Positions 1-6,618 of a stretch of DNA of 9,325 bases are shown here, one piece after another. The notes under the pieces are model-generated. The model was given only the letters and a program-made list of their open reading frames with translations. It ran no database searches and was not told the DNA's origin. A program made the position numbers and the translations under genes. Source of the DNA: UBA8437 sp963578885 (lineage in GTDB: Bacteria > Planctomycetota > Planctomycetia > Planctomycetales > Planctomycetaceae); contig CAUZEQ010000195.1 of NCBI GenBank assembly GCA_963578885.1, positions 1 through 9,325 on the forward strand. The letters run 5' to 3'. The stretch's first letter is position 1. Each line of letters starts with the position of its first letter.

Positions 1-201
1 CTTGGACGTGTCTGGGACACCGTTTCAACCACACGGGACCACCTCGGCCGAGTTCAACTCGGGTCAACACTGCGAATCGGGAGTTGATTCTGTGTTGCCG
101 ACCCCCGTGATCGCGTCACACGATTCCGGAGGCAAACGGGACGAGGGAGTCGCAATCCTTTGCTGGGCCGTGAGTTACAGAAATCTAAACTTATCAGGGA
201 T
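1..201. other. Gene-free stretch at left edge
   Basis: I find no convincing gene here. Open frames on either strand have no recognisable protein character and no Shine-Dalgarno. The stretch lies downstream of the stop of the minus-strand CRTAC1 remnant. It includes an AT-richer patch at about 176-199, a 15-base palindrome at 48-62, and three copies of the pentamer TCAAC (25-29, 54-58, 64-68). It could be the upstream region of a gene reading leftwards out of the window, but no start is visible to prove that. Confidence 0.5.
48..62. repeat. Perfect 7-1-7 inverted repeat
   Basis: CCGAGTT C AACTCGG is a perfect palindrome around a single central base. As DNA it has the symmetry of a dimeric regulator's operator. 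As RNA it would fold into a five-pair stem with a five-base loop. No T-run follows on either strand, so a classical terminator is unlikely. There is no copy elsewhere in the window that I noticed, and the function is unknown. Confidence 0.45.
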
Positions 202-1049
202 TCAATCCGTGGTCGGAACCGGGCCGGTTGAGTGTTCCAGTGGTACCGATTGTAGTGCCGCAGTGCCCTGGGTGATCACGTGGTGGTGATCGACCGGCAG
301 GTCACGAAAATGTCGCGTCGTGCCGTCGGTCCAGCGGACGGTGAGCCGTTTGATGCGGGTTGCGGCTCCGAGCCCGATGTTCTGTTCGACCGGGCCGGTG
401 CCCATGAACCCGCTGGACGGTCCGTTCAACGGGCCAGCCATCGAGCCAGGCGGCCTGTCCCAATTGTGTGCCGTCCTGGACAATCCCCGCGATGGTGTGT
501 TCGCTGAGGACCTGTCGCTTGTGTCCATCGGCGGTCGTGCCGATCGAAGTCAGCAGGATCCGGGCGGTCCAGCCGCTGGGCCGGTCGGGGTCCTCGGTGA
601 TCTGCAGGACCCTGGGCGCGGAGCGGGCCGAGTCTGAGAAGCCGCTGTGGATTCCTGTCAGGGCCTCGGGCGGTCAGGCTGTCGGCTTGCTCGTGGGGAT
701 CACGTGCCCGGGACAATTCGACGACATCACCGTGCCGGCGTTCGGTGACCGGCGCCGCGCCGAGTCCGAGGGCCTTGAGATCGGGGGTGGCAAGAGCGGC
801 GAGTCGATCGAGGTCGCGGTCATTGAGTGCTTCAAGAAACGCGGGCCCGAAGCGGCGTTCGATTTCGAATGTGGTGTGTTCGGCTCGCCAGATGTCCAGT
901 TGAGGTGCTTTGTCGAGCACGACCGACGCGGGCGGTGTGGTCGTTTCGATCGAGGCCGGCTGGTGGCGGAGTGCCGAAACCAGCCACGCGGCATCTCCGA
1001 GCAGGACGAGGAGTCCCACGACGGCGAGGCCTCGCTGCAACGGATTCAT
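202..1049 (-). pseudogene. CRTAC1-family protein remnant (ASPIC/UnbV C-terminus, central part lost)
   Basis: The ATG at 1049 opens a frame with one membrane anchor (residues about 7-27, GLAVVGLLVLLGDAAW) followed by a plausible soluble stretch to about residue 125 (FEIERRFGPAFLEALNDRDL). Near 661-676 the good protein moves by one base into a frame reading SGFSDSARSAPRVLQITEDP and on to LDGWPVERTV near 425. It then moves again into a third frame ending at TGA 204-202, which reads EQNIGLGAATRIKRLTVRW and DGTTRHFRDLPVDHHHVI. That last part is a clear ASPIC/UnbV domain, known at the C-terminus of CRTAC1-type FG-GAP/VCBS proteins. Such proteins normally carry several hundred residues of propeller before it, and here there are none. 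I infer an internal deletion plus at least one indel. The ATG has no good Shine-Dalgarno and lies 101 bases after the aldolase stop. A sequencing error could explain one shift but not the missing propeller. Confidence 0.72.
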
Positions 1050-1150
1050 GCCTGGGGCCTGGTCCCGAACAGGGTGCTGAGAATGCGCGGGAACTGTATC
1101 AACTGTCGGTCCGTGACAAAACAGCGATCGCGGTCGATGGCCCGGTCTCC

Positions 1151-1864
1151 TCAGCCGGCGAGGAAGTCGCTGCCGAGGCTCAGCAGCGAGTTCTTGACAT
1201 CGACTCGACGTGTGATGTCGTCGCCCACCGCCCTTCCGGCGGCGCGGATGCGGTCGTAGACCTCGGCGATGACCTGCTGGACTTCCGGGGTAAATCCTTC
1301 GCCCGGCTTCCCGAGCCCCTGTGCGAAGTCGTTGGGTCCGATGCTGAAGTAGTCGATCCCCTCGACCGCGAGGATCTCGTCGAGGTTGTCGATCACTCCG
1401 GCGTCTTCGAGCAACGCGCCGACCAGCATGTTCTCGTTCGTCTCACGGTACCACTGGACCTTGTCGCCGAGTTCGTGGTCGTAGTCACACCCTCGATTGC
1501 CTCCGAAGGACCGTTCCCCGATCGGCCCGAAGTAGCAGGCCCGCACCAGTTGCTCGGCATCGGCTCGGCAGGCGATGTGCGGGCCGAGGATGCCCTGGAT
1601 GCCACGGTCGAGGTACTGCAGGATTGTCGACGATTCGATGTTGGGCACTCGAGCGATCGGGGTGACTCCGCAGAGTTCTGCCGCCCGGCAGTGTTCCTCG
1701 ATGTCGGCCAGCCCGAATGGGCCGTGTTCTCCGTCGAGCCAGACGAAGTCGAAGTCGAGTCGGCCGAGGACTTCGATGACGTGTGTCGAGGGGAAGCAGA
1801 GCGAGAAGCCGGTGGCGGTGCGTCCGTCGCGGATGGCCTGCTTGACCCGGTTGACGCGTGGCAT
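1151..1864 (-). CDS. HpcH/HpaI family class II aldolase
   Basis: A 237-residue cytoplasmic protein of the HpcH/HpaI aldolase/citrate lyase family, whose members are usually about 250 residues. The family cleaves 4-hydroxy-2-oxo acids to pyruvate or a related 2-oxo acid plus an aldehyde, using a divalent metal. Family landmarks are in order: WLDGEHGP with the catalytic-type His47, IARVP with Arg72, LLED with Glu153 and GPNDF with Asp179 as metal ligands. The spacing matches E. coli HpcH (His45, Arg70, Glu149, Asp175). I chose the ATG at 1864 because GGAG sits 8 bases upstream. A TTG at 1891 would add nine residues but has no such site. It is divergent from the FAH-family gene and upstream of the CRTAC1 remnant on the same strand. 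The substrate cannot be told from sequence; 2-keto-3-deoxy-sugar acids and 4-hydroxy-2-oxoheptanedioate are both used in this family. The C-terminus (SLGSDFLAG) is short but looks complete. Confidence 0.9.
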   Translation of the reverse strand: MPRVNRVKQAIRDGRTATGFSLCFPSTHVIEVLGRLDFDFVWLDGEHGPFGLADIEEHCRAAELCGVTPIARVPNIESSTILQYLDRGIQGILGPHIACRADAEQLVRACYFGPIGERSFGGNRGCDYDHELGDKVQWYRETNENMLVGALLEDAGVIDNLDEILAVEGIDYFSIGPNDFAQGLGKPGEGFTPEVQQVIAEVYDRIRAAGRAVGDDITRRVDVKNSLLSLGSDFLAG

Positions 1865-1870
1865 GAGCTT

Positions 1871-1876
1871 GTCTCC
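1871..1876 (-). promoter_or_regulatory. Shine-Dalgarno deciding the aldolase start
   Basis: GGAGAC on the minus strand lies six bases before the ATG at 1864. It favours that ATG over the in-frame TTG at 1891. Confidence 0.7.
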
Positions 1877-1980
1877 GAGGATGACGTCCAAGCCGGCGGA
1901 GCGAGATGCGGCCGGAAGGGGTTGATGGCGGCATTCTAGCTCGACGGGCCGAAGCGAGCCAACTCGAGGCGTCGCGACGG

Positions 1981-2010
1981 TTGCCCGGCGGACTGCCGCG
2001 GGTTTAGGAT
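1981..2010 (+). promoter_or_regulatory. Possible sigma70-type promoter for the FAH-family gene
   Basis: TTGCCC (1981-1986) and TAGGAT (2005-2010) each match four of six bases of the -35 and -10 consensus, with an 18-base spacer. The -10 lies 50 bases before the ATG. This falls in the 196-base divergent region between the aldolase and FAH-family starts, which must hold promoters for both. It is a weak match in GC-rich DNA and only a candidate. Confidence 0.3.
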
Positions 2011-2048
2011 GCGACGACCGCGACGTGTACGTGACGCTGATTCACCCG

Positions 2049-2054
2049 GGAGAC
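2049..2054 (+). promoter_or_regulatory. Shine-Dalgarno deciding the FAH-family start
   Basis: GGAGAC lies six bases before the ATG at 2061. It selects that ATG, which opens directly into a signal peptide, over the in-frame GTG at 2025. Confidence 0.7.
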
Positions 2055-2060
2055 ACCACG

Positions 2061-3074
2061 ATGACTTCTCGCCGAATGATGCTCGGTCTGCTGTTCGCCG
2101 CCGCCTTCTGCCTGGTCTCTGCACCGGGCGACCGCACCCAACAGGCCGCTGCGGCCAAGCAGCCCAAGAAGGGCAAGCAGGGCAAGAAAACCAAGCGGGC
2201 GACGCTCTACGTTCGCTACCAGCATGGCGACGAGGTGTCCTACGGGATTCTCGAGGGCAAGACGATCCTCAAGATCGACGGTGACCTGTTCGGCAAGTGG
2301 AAGAAGTCTGGCAAGAAGGTCGACCTGGACAAAGTCAAGCTGCTGGTTCCCGCGAAACCGACGCAGGTGTTTGCCTTGGCGGGCAACTACAAGAGTCACC
2401 TGGGAGACGAGGACAAGACGACCACGACGATCACGACGGTGACCACGATCGCCCAGGACAACAAGAGCGGCAAGACGACAACCACCTCGGACACCAAGTC
2501 GGAGATTCGTCGCAGCGGCGTGATCCCGCCGAAGTTCCAGATCCCTCAGCCGTTCTTCAAGACGATCAGCTGCCTGCTGCCTCACGGAGGCACCATCATC
2601 CTGCCCAGGGATGCCGAGACGGTGCACTACGAGGCGGAACTGGTGATCGTGATCGGCAAAGTGACCCGCAATGTCTCGAAGAAGGACGCTCTGAAGCACG
2701 TGTTTGGTGTCACCTGCGGCAACGACGTGAGTGCTCGAGTCTGGCAGAGGAACGATGTGCAGTGGTGGCGGGCCAAGGCGTCGGACACCTTCGGCCCCTG
2801 CGGCCCGGCGATTGCCACCGGGCTGGACTACGACAACCTGCAACTGACTCTCAGGCTCAACGGCGAGGTGCGACAGGACGAGAGCACCAAGTACTTCATC
2901 AACGACATCGCCTCGATGGTCAGCTTCCTCAGTCGCCACGTCACCCTGCATCCCGGCGACCTGATCTTCACCGGCACTCCGGGCAAGACCGACGCGATGA
3001 AGCCCGGCGACGTGGTCGAGGTGGAACTCTCGGGCGTCGGCATCCTGCGAAACAAGGTCGCCGCTGAGAAGTAA
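2061..3074 (+). CDS. Exported fumarylacetoacetate hydrolase (FAH) family protein
   Basis: A 337-residue protein beginning with a signal peptide (TSRRMM, then LGLLFAAAFCLVSA, residues 8-21), so it probably acts outside the cytoplasm. A lysine-rich linker follows (about 33-47). The rest is the FAH fold: FALAGNY with KSH (105-113), YEAEL with metal ligands Glu191 and Glu193, CGNDVSAR with Asp222, WWRAKASDTFGP with Lys239 and Asp242, and LIFTGTPG (301-308). All the metal-binding acids are present, so an active metal enzyme is likely. The family includes C-C bond hydrolases, oxaloacetate decarboxylases and hydratase/isomerases of aromatic breakdown, and the reaction here is unknown. Between the KSH motif and the IPQPFF segment sits a Thr/Lys-rich insertion of about 35 residues (119-153) that most relatives lack. 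The next gene on the same strand starts 92 bases downstream. Secreted FAH-like proteins are, to my knowledge, common in planctomycetes. Confidence 0.9.
   Translation: MTSRRMMLGLLFAAAFCLVSAPGDRTQQAAAAKQPKKGKQGKKTKRATLYVRYQHGDEVSYGILEGKTILKIDGDLFGKWKKSGKKVDLDKVKLLVPAKPTQVFALAGNYKSHLGDEDKTTTTITTVTTIAQDNKSGKTTTTSDTKSEIRRSGVIPPKFQIPQPFFKTISCLLPHGGTIILPRDAETVHYEAELVIVIGKVTRNVSKKDALKHVFGVTCGNDVSARVWQRNDVQWWRAKASDTFGPCGPAIATGLDYDNLQLTLRLNGEVRQDESTKYFINDIASMVSFLSRHVTLHPGDLIFTGTPGKTDAMKPGDVVEVELSGVGILRNKVAAEK
2418..2450 (+). repeat. Degenerate 9-base tandem repeat inside the FAH-family gene
   Basis: The stretch is built of ACG, ACC, ATC and GTG codons in a rough 9-base period (for example ACGACGATC then ACGACGGTG then ACCACGATC). 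It encodes the Thr-rich run TTTTITTVTTI. The pattern suggests growth by replication slippage. It stays in frame. Confidence 0.5.
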
Positions 3075-3154
3075 TCGAATTCCGTTGGGGCCGCGTCGGC
3101 GACGACTCCCGATTCGGGTATCCTGTTCGACGGACGATCCCACCTGGCTCTTCT

Positions 3155-3160
3155 GGAGAC
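3155..3160 (+). promoter_or_regulatory. Shine-Dalgarno of the PQQ-like gene
   Basis: GGAGAC six bases before the ATG at 3167 has the same hexamer and spacing as in the aldolase and FAH-family genes. A TATCCT at 3119-3124 could be a -10 box, but no -35 lies at the right distance. The 92-base gap to the FAH-family stop therefore leaves open whether the two genes are co-transcribed. Confidence 0.6.
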
Positions 3161-3166
3161 TCCACC

Positions 3167-4588
3167 ATGGCTCGCTCGTTCGTCGTGTTCACCCTGCTGT
3201 GTTCGATGGTTTCGCCGATGCTGGCGGCCGACGGCCCGTCGTTCTTTCGCCGGAACCAGGGTGCTGCGGGTGACGACTTCGCGTTGCCCGAGCAATTCGC
3301 GGCCAAGGAGCAGCTGGTGTGGCGGCAGGAGGTGTCCGGGGGCATTTCGACCCCGTGCGTGCATGGCGAGTTGGTGGTGCTGACGACCTGGGACAAGGCG
3401 CGCAAGCAGTTGGCGACAGTGGCCCTGGACCGCAGCAGTGGCAAGCTGTTGTGGACGATGGTGTTGAAGACAAAGCGGATCGAGAAGACTCATTCCACCG
3501 GCAGCCCGGCCGTCTCGACTCCGGCCTGTGACGGCAAGCGGATTTACGTGTTCTTCGGCAGTTTCGGCCTGGTCACCTACGACCTGGACGGTAAGGAGCT
3601 GTGGCGGAAGCCGATGGGGCCGTTCCAGGACGAGTTCGGAGCCAGCAGTTCGCCGGTGCTGGTCGACGACCTGCTGGTGCTCAGCGAGGACCACGACGTC
3701 AACTGTTTCCTGATCGCGATCAACCCGGCCAACGGCAAGACGGTGTGGAAGACGCCTCGCCAGGGCCAGACCCGCAGCTACTCGACTCCGATCGTCTGGA
3801 AGAGCGACCAGGAGCGGGTGCTGGTGGTGGCCGGTGCGTTGAAGATGACGGCGTATGAGATCAAGACGGGCAAGCCGCTGTGGTGGGTCCGCGGTTTGTC
3901 GCGGATCGTCGATACCACTCCGGTGACCACCCCTTCTCGGCTCTACATCGCCTCGTGGACACCCGGCGGGGATCTCTCGGAGCGGATTTCGATGGAGCCA
4001 TTCTCCGAGGCGTTGGCCAAGCTCGACAAGGACAAGAACAAGAAGATCGCCAAGACCGAGTTGCCCGAGGGGAGCCCGGTCGGGGCGCGGTTCTTCCGCA
4101 TCGATCTCGACCAGGACAAGGAACTCGATGCCGCCGAGTGGAAGCATCACGCGAATGTCTTCAAGAACGCTCAGAATGTCGCGATGTCGGTACGTCCCGG
4201 TGGTCGGGGTGACGTGACCGAGACTCATGTCGATTGGCTTTCGCGAGAGGGCCTGCCCGTGGTGCCCAGTCCGGCCGTCTACCGCGGATTGTTGTACATG
4301 ATCAAGAACGGTGGCATCCTGACCAGCCTGGATGCCCGCACGGGCAAGCGGACGCGACGCGGACGGATCCCTGGCCGAGGCAGCTACTATGCTTCGCTGG
4401 TGGCCGGTGACGGCAAGATCTACGCCTGCAACGAAGCGGGAGTGATGTCGATCATCAAGGCCGGCAAGACCTGGTCGGTGATCGGGAAGCACGACTTCGG
4501 CGAGAAGATCCTGGCCACGCCGGTGGTCACCAACGGCCGGATGTTCATTCGTACCGAGAGTGCGGTGTACTGCTTCGGCCGGAACTGA
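3167..4588 (+). CDS. Exported PQQ-like beta-propeller protein with two EF-hand loops
   Basis: A 473-residue protein with a signal peptide (hydrophobic 5-19, likely cleavage after MLA at about residue 20). The body is a series of PQQ/BamB-like propeller blades with the typical strand-turn-strand ending: VALDRSSGKLLW (86-96), YDLDGKELWRKP, IAINPANGKTVW (183-194), YEIKTGKPLWW (230-240) and SLDARTGKRT near 388. Between the blades at about 281-325 lie two canonical 12-residue EF-hand loops, DKDKNKKIAKTE (287-298) and DLDQDKELDAAE (313-324), with acids or Asn at positions 1, 3, 5 and 12, so calcium binding is likely. I see no proof that it binds PQQ or is a dehydrogenase. Many planctomycete proteins of this type are called PQQ-binding-like on fold alone, and the role may be structural or ligand-binding in the periplasm. 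The gene ends 16 bases from the convergent DUF1559 gene. Confidence 0.9.
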   Translation: MARSFVVFTLLCSMVSPMLAADGPSFFRRNQGAAGDDFALPEQFAAKEQLVWRQEVSGGISTPCVHGELVVLTTWDKARKQLATVALDRSSGKLLWTMVLKTKRIEKTHSTGSPAVSTPACDGKRIYVFFGSFGLVTYDLDGKELWRKPMGPFQDEFGASSSPVLVDDLLVLSEDHDVNCFLIAINPANGKTVWKTPRQGQTRSYSTPIVWKSDQERVLVVAGALKMTAYEIKTGKPLWWVRGLSRIVDTTPVTTPSRLYIASWTPGGDLSERISMEPFSEALAKLDKDKNKKIAKTELPEGSPVGARFFRIDLDQDKELDAAEWKHHANVFKNAQNVAMSVRPGGRGDVTETHVDWLSREGLPVVPSPAVYRGLLYMIKNGGILTSLDARTGKRTRRGRIPGRGSYYASLVAGDGKIYACNEAGVMSIIKAGKTWSVIGKHDFGEKILATPVVTNGRMFIRTESAVYCFGRN

Positions 4589-4604
4589 TCTTGCGGGGCT
4601 GAGG

Positions 4605-5687
4605 CTAGAACGAGCCGAGCAGTGCTCCATCTCGCCGGTTGCAGAGGTTGCGGTAGATGGTGGCGTTGATGTTTTCGTTGAGGAAGCGGACCGAGGTGTC
4701 CCCGAAGAGGAAGTTGGCGCCTCCGGAGTGAAAACTGCCGAAGCCGCCGACCGCCAGGGGATCCTTGAGGTCGATTTGCACCGCGGCAGGGGCTGCTCGT
4801 CGCGCGGAGAATCCGAACGGCAGATTCCCGGACTGGTTGATCAAGGTGGCTCCATTTCTGAGTGTGCTGCGGGTGCCCGAGGCCCAGCCCAGCCCACCGG
4901 CTGTTTCGCGGGTCTCGCCCACGAAGAGTGTGTGCGAGCTGCCGTCGGGGATCTGATGGTAAGTGACGCTGCTGTTGAGAAACAGCACGCCGTTCTGGTC
5001 GACGTCAATCGGACCGTCCTTGTAGGTCCCGGGGGTGTTGGGCCCGGCGTCAGCTGCCGGTGCGACGAGGAATCCGTCGTGATGCACACCGGCGTAGCCA
5101 GCGGTGCCGACCAGGACTGTAGCCGTCGCCGGGCCAAACTCACCGGCCACCGGACGACCTGGGGCACTGGCGGGGGGTGCGACAGCTTGCAGGGTCATCG
5201 TCGGCGGGAGGATCGACGAGGGGCACCTCAGCAGTTCAAGTGGCTGCGCCCGAGCGTCGATGTTCTCCTTGGCGTAGATGCTCTTGCCGAAGTCGATGTG
5301 CCGAAACACGTTGCCCTCGTCAATGAACGGCAGCACCTGCACCACCCAGCTCATGTGATATCCCTGGGCCGTGCTCTGGATCGGCCCGGTCTTGTCGATC
5401 GATCCCGGTGGCAGGCAGCGGTGAGCCATCTCGTAGTTCTGCAGCGCGACACCAATCTGCATCAGGTTGTTCTTGCAGGCAGCGCGGCGAGCGGCCTCGC
5501 GCGCCTGCTGCACGGCCGGCAACAGCAATGCGATCAGGATGGCGATGATCGCGATCACGACCAGGAGCTCGATCAGGGTGAAACCGGGACGACGACGAGG
5601 GGATGCTGCGGTCATGTTCGTGGGGCTCCGTGTGAGCTCGTGTTCAGGGTGATCAGGATATGTTGGCATGGGGTTGAGGTCGGTCAT
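4605..5687 (-). CDS. DUF1559 prepilin-like protein (H-X9-DG family)
   Basis: A type IV prepilin-like protein of the DUF1559 family, which is greatly expanded in planctomycetes. The leader ends RRRPG before FTLIELL, the prepilin peptidase site with Glu at +5, followed by a hydrophobic helix (VVIAIIAILIALLLPAVQQA) and the family signature AREAARRAACKNNLMQIG. The middle holds IPDGSSHTLFVGE. The C-terminus has HSGGANFLFGDTSVRF, the H-X9-DG signature with Thr in place of Gly. Two starts are possible. The ATG at 5687 overlaps the previous stop as ATGA, like the other operon junctions, and has AGGA close by, giving 360 residues. The ATG at 5615 has GGAG 10 bases upstream and gives a normal short leader and 336 residues. 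The 24 residues between them have poorer third-position GC, so 5615 may be the real start. It is the last gene of the operon and is likely a pilus or pseudopilus subunit anchored in the inner membrane before processing. Confidence 0.92.
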   Translation of the reverse strand: MTDLNPMPTYPDHPEHELTRSPTNMTAASPRRRPGFTLIELLVVIAIIAILIALLLPAVQQAREAARRAACKNNLMQIGVALQNYEMAHRCLPPGSIDKTGPIQSTAQGYHMSWVVQVLPFIDEGNVFRHIDFGKSIYAKENIDARAQPLELLRCPSSILPPTMTLQAVAPPASAPGRPVAGEFGPATATVLVGTAGYAGVHHDGFLVAPAADAGPNTPGTYKDGPIDVDQNGVLFLNSSVTYHQIPDGSSHTLFVGETRETAGGLGWASGTRSTLRNGATLINQSGNLPFGFSARRAAPAAVQIDLKDPLAVGGFGSFHSGGANFLFGDTSVRFLNENINATIYRNLCNRRDGALLGSF

Positions 5688-6112
5688 GGCGAGTCCTGCC
5701 TGGGGTTCTGCGTGGGGCCAACGGTTCGTGTGGCGTAGCCGTGGGCGGGTGTGTGAGCGAATCCGGGTTCGAGTCGGACATGAGATTCGAGCCGTCGGAT
5801 CCCGGGGTTGTTCTTCGACGTGACCACCCGGCTGACGACCTCAACGGGCCCAAACCCTTCGAGTTCGACGTTCCAGGTGTCCTGGGCGAAGTCCTTCTCG
5901 GCCAATCGTTTCAGGGCACGCTCGGCACCGGCCCGCGCCAGCCAGTCGGCTTGGGCCTGCAGTTCAAACTGCCGGGATTGCTTGTGCTGGATGATCGCGA
6001 GTCGGAACAGGGAGCCGGCCATGCCGAGAATCAGCAGCACAACGATCAGCACAACCAGCAGCACGGCGCCGCGGGGGTGGTCTCGCCCGGGAGTCTGTAC
6101 GGGGCGTTTCAT
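5684..6112 (-). CDS. GspK/PilX-like minor pilin-type protein
   Basis: A 142-residue protein with a basic N-terminus, then RGAVLLVVLIVVLLILGMAG (15-33) as one membrane helix. An amphipathic helix follows, with QHKQSRQFELQAQADWLARA and GAERALKRL (42-70). The pattern of Gln-Ala, Ala-Arg-Ala-Gly and Arg-Ala after the helix is that of the N-terminal part of PilX and GspK family proteins. There is no classical G/FTLIE site, as is also true of several PilX-like proteins. At 142 residues it is far shorter than GspK (about 320), so it keeps only the anchor and a small globular part and may be a PilX-type minor pilin. The start is well fixed: GGAGG lies 7 bases upstream and ATGA overlaps the preceding gene's stop. 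Its role as a tip or initiation subunit is inferred from its neighbours. Confidence 0.72.
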   Translation of the reverse strand: MKRPVQTPGRDHPRGAVLLVVLIVVLLILGMAGSLFRLAIIQHKQSRQFELQAQADWLARAGAERALKRLAEKDFAQDTWNVELEGFGPVEVVSRVVTSKNNPGIRRLESHVRLEPGFAHTPAHGYATRTVGPTQNPRQDSP

Positions 6113-6618
6113 GGCGTCACCTCCGCTCCCAGCACAGCACTCACGCGAACCGGCCAGGCGTCTCGGGGGTGTGGCCGCGACTCGGTTTGCGGCGTTGTCG
6201 TGATACTGACCAGCCGTCGTGTGCGTGAGCCCGGCTGTGCGGGGCCCAGGACAATCGAGAAGTAATCGGTGGGCACTCGATAGGTCTCGATCCGGACCGG
6301 CGAGTCGTCGGCCGTGCGGCGCAGACCCTGCTGGACTCGACTCCAGGTCACCGTCACACGACCGCCTGCGTGCAGTTTGAGCAGCGGATGTCCTGGGGTT
6401 GTGGTGTCGAGCGTGGCGTCGTCTGCAGAGTGGACGTCCTGTCGGAACTGGCGAGCGAGGCGGTGCCCGGCCTGGGCCGCCACGAGCGAGTCACCACCGG
6501 TCCGCTCCGAACGCATCAGCAATGCGATCGTCAGGGTCCCGAGTGTGACCATCACCGACATCACAGCGATCACGACGAGCATTTCGATCAGAGAGTACCC
6601 ACGGCGTGAGCGATTCAC
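6109..6618 (-). CDS. GspJ/PilW-like pseudopilin
   Basis: A 169-residue type IV prepilin-like protein. The leader is six residues plus Gly7, with cleavage expected before Tyr8 in SRRGYSLIEMLVVIAVMSVM, and Glu12 falls at +5. The hydrophobic helix runs to about residue 35, followed by a soluble domain with LAAQAGHRLARQFRQD-type helix continuation (QAGHRLARQFRQDVHSADDA) that resembles GspJ/PilW minor pilins. The start is GTG at 6618, set by AGGAGG seven bases upstream and by a GTGA overlap with the stop of the upstream pseudopilin gene. The open frame runs further back but has no prepilin leader there. Assignment to GspJ rather than GspH or GspI rests on the order I-J-K in the operon and on this helix pattern, not on a decisive motif. 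Confidence 0.82.
   Translation of the reverse strand: MNRSRRGYSLIEMLVVIAVMSVMVTLGTLTIALLMRSERTGGDSLVAAQAGHRLARQFRQDVHSADDATLDTTTPGHPLLKLHAGGRVTVTWSRVQQGLRRTADDSPVRIETYRVPTDYFSIVLGPAQPGSRTRRLVSITTTPQTESRPHPRDAWPVRVSAVLGAEVTP

Noticed and set aside
1050..1150. Possible promoter (TTGTCA with TACAGT) before the CRTAC1 remnant
   Set aside because: The spacer is only 15 bases and the -10 matches four of six positions. It cannot be told from chance, and the gene may be read through from the aldolase.
827..1939. A 370-codon plus-strand open frame opposite the aldolase gene
   Set aside because: All catalytic landmarks of the aldolase are on the minus strand. This frame is its complement and spans unrelated gene boundaries.
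3091..3124. Short hairpins GCCG-CGT-CGGC and CCCG-ATT-CGGG after the FAH-family stop
   Set aside because: Four-pair stems with three-base loops and no T-run arise easily in GC-rich DNA. They are not enough for a terminator.
4586..4620. Possible shared terminator between the convergent PQQ-like and DUF1559 genes
   Set aside because: Only a four-pair stem (GGCT/AGCC) with no T-run on either side is visible, which is too weak to call.
2828..4630. A 600-codon open frame on the minus strand across the FAH-family and PQQ-like genes
   Set aside because: It is antisense to two genes with signal peptides and intact family motifs. Its product is rich in Arg, His and Pro without domain character, as expected of GC-rich shadow frames.
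4560..5738. A 392-codon plus-strand open frame opposite the DUF1559 gene
   Set aside because: The minus strand carries an unmistakable prepilin leader and DUF1559 signatures. The plus-strand product shows none and has no Shine-Dalgarno.
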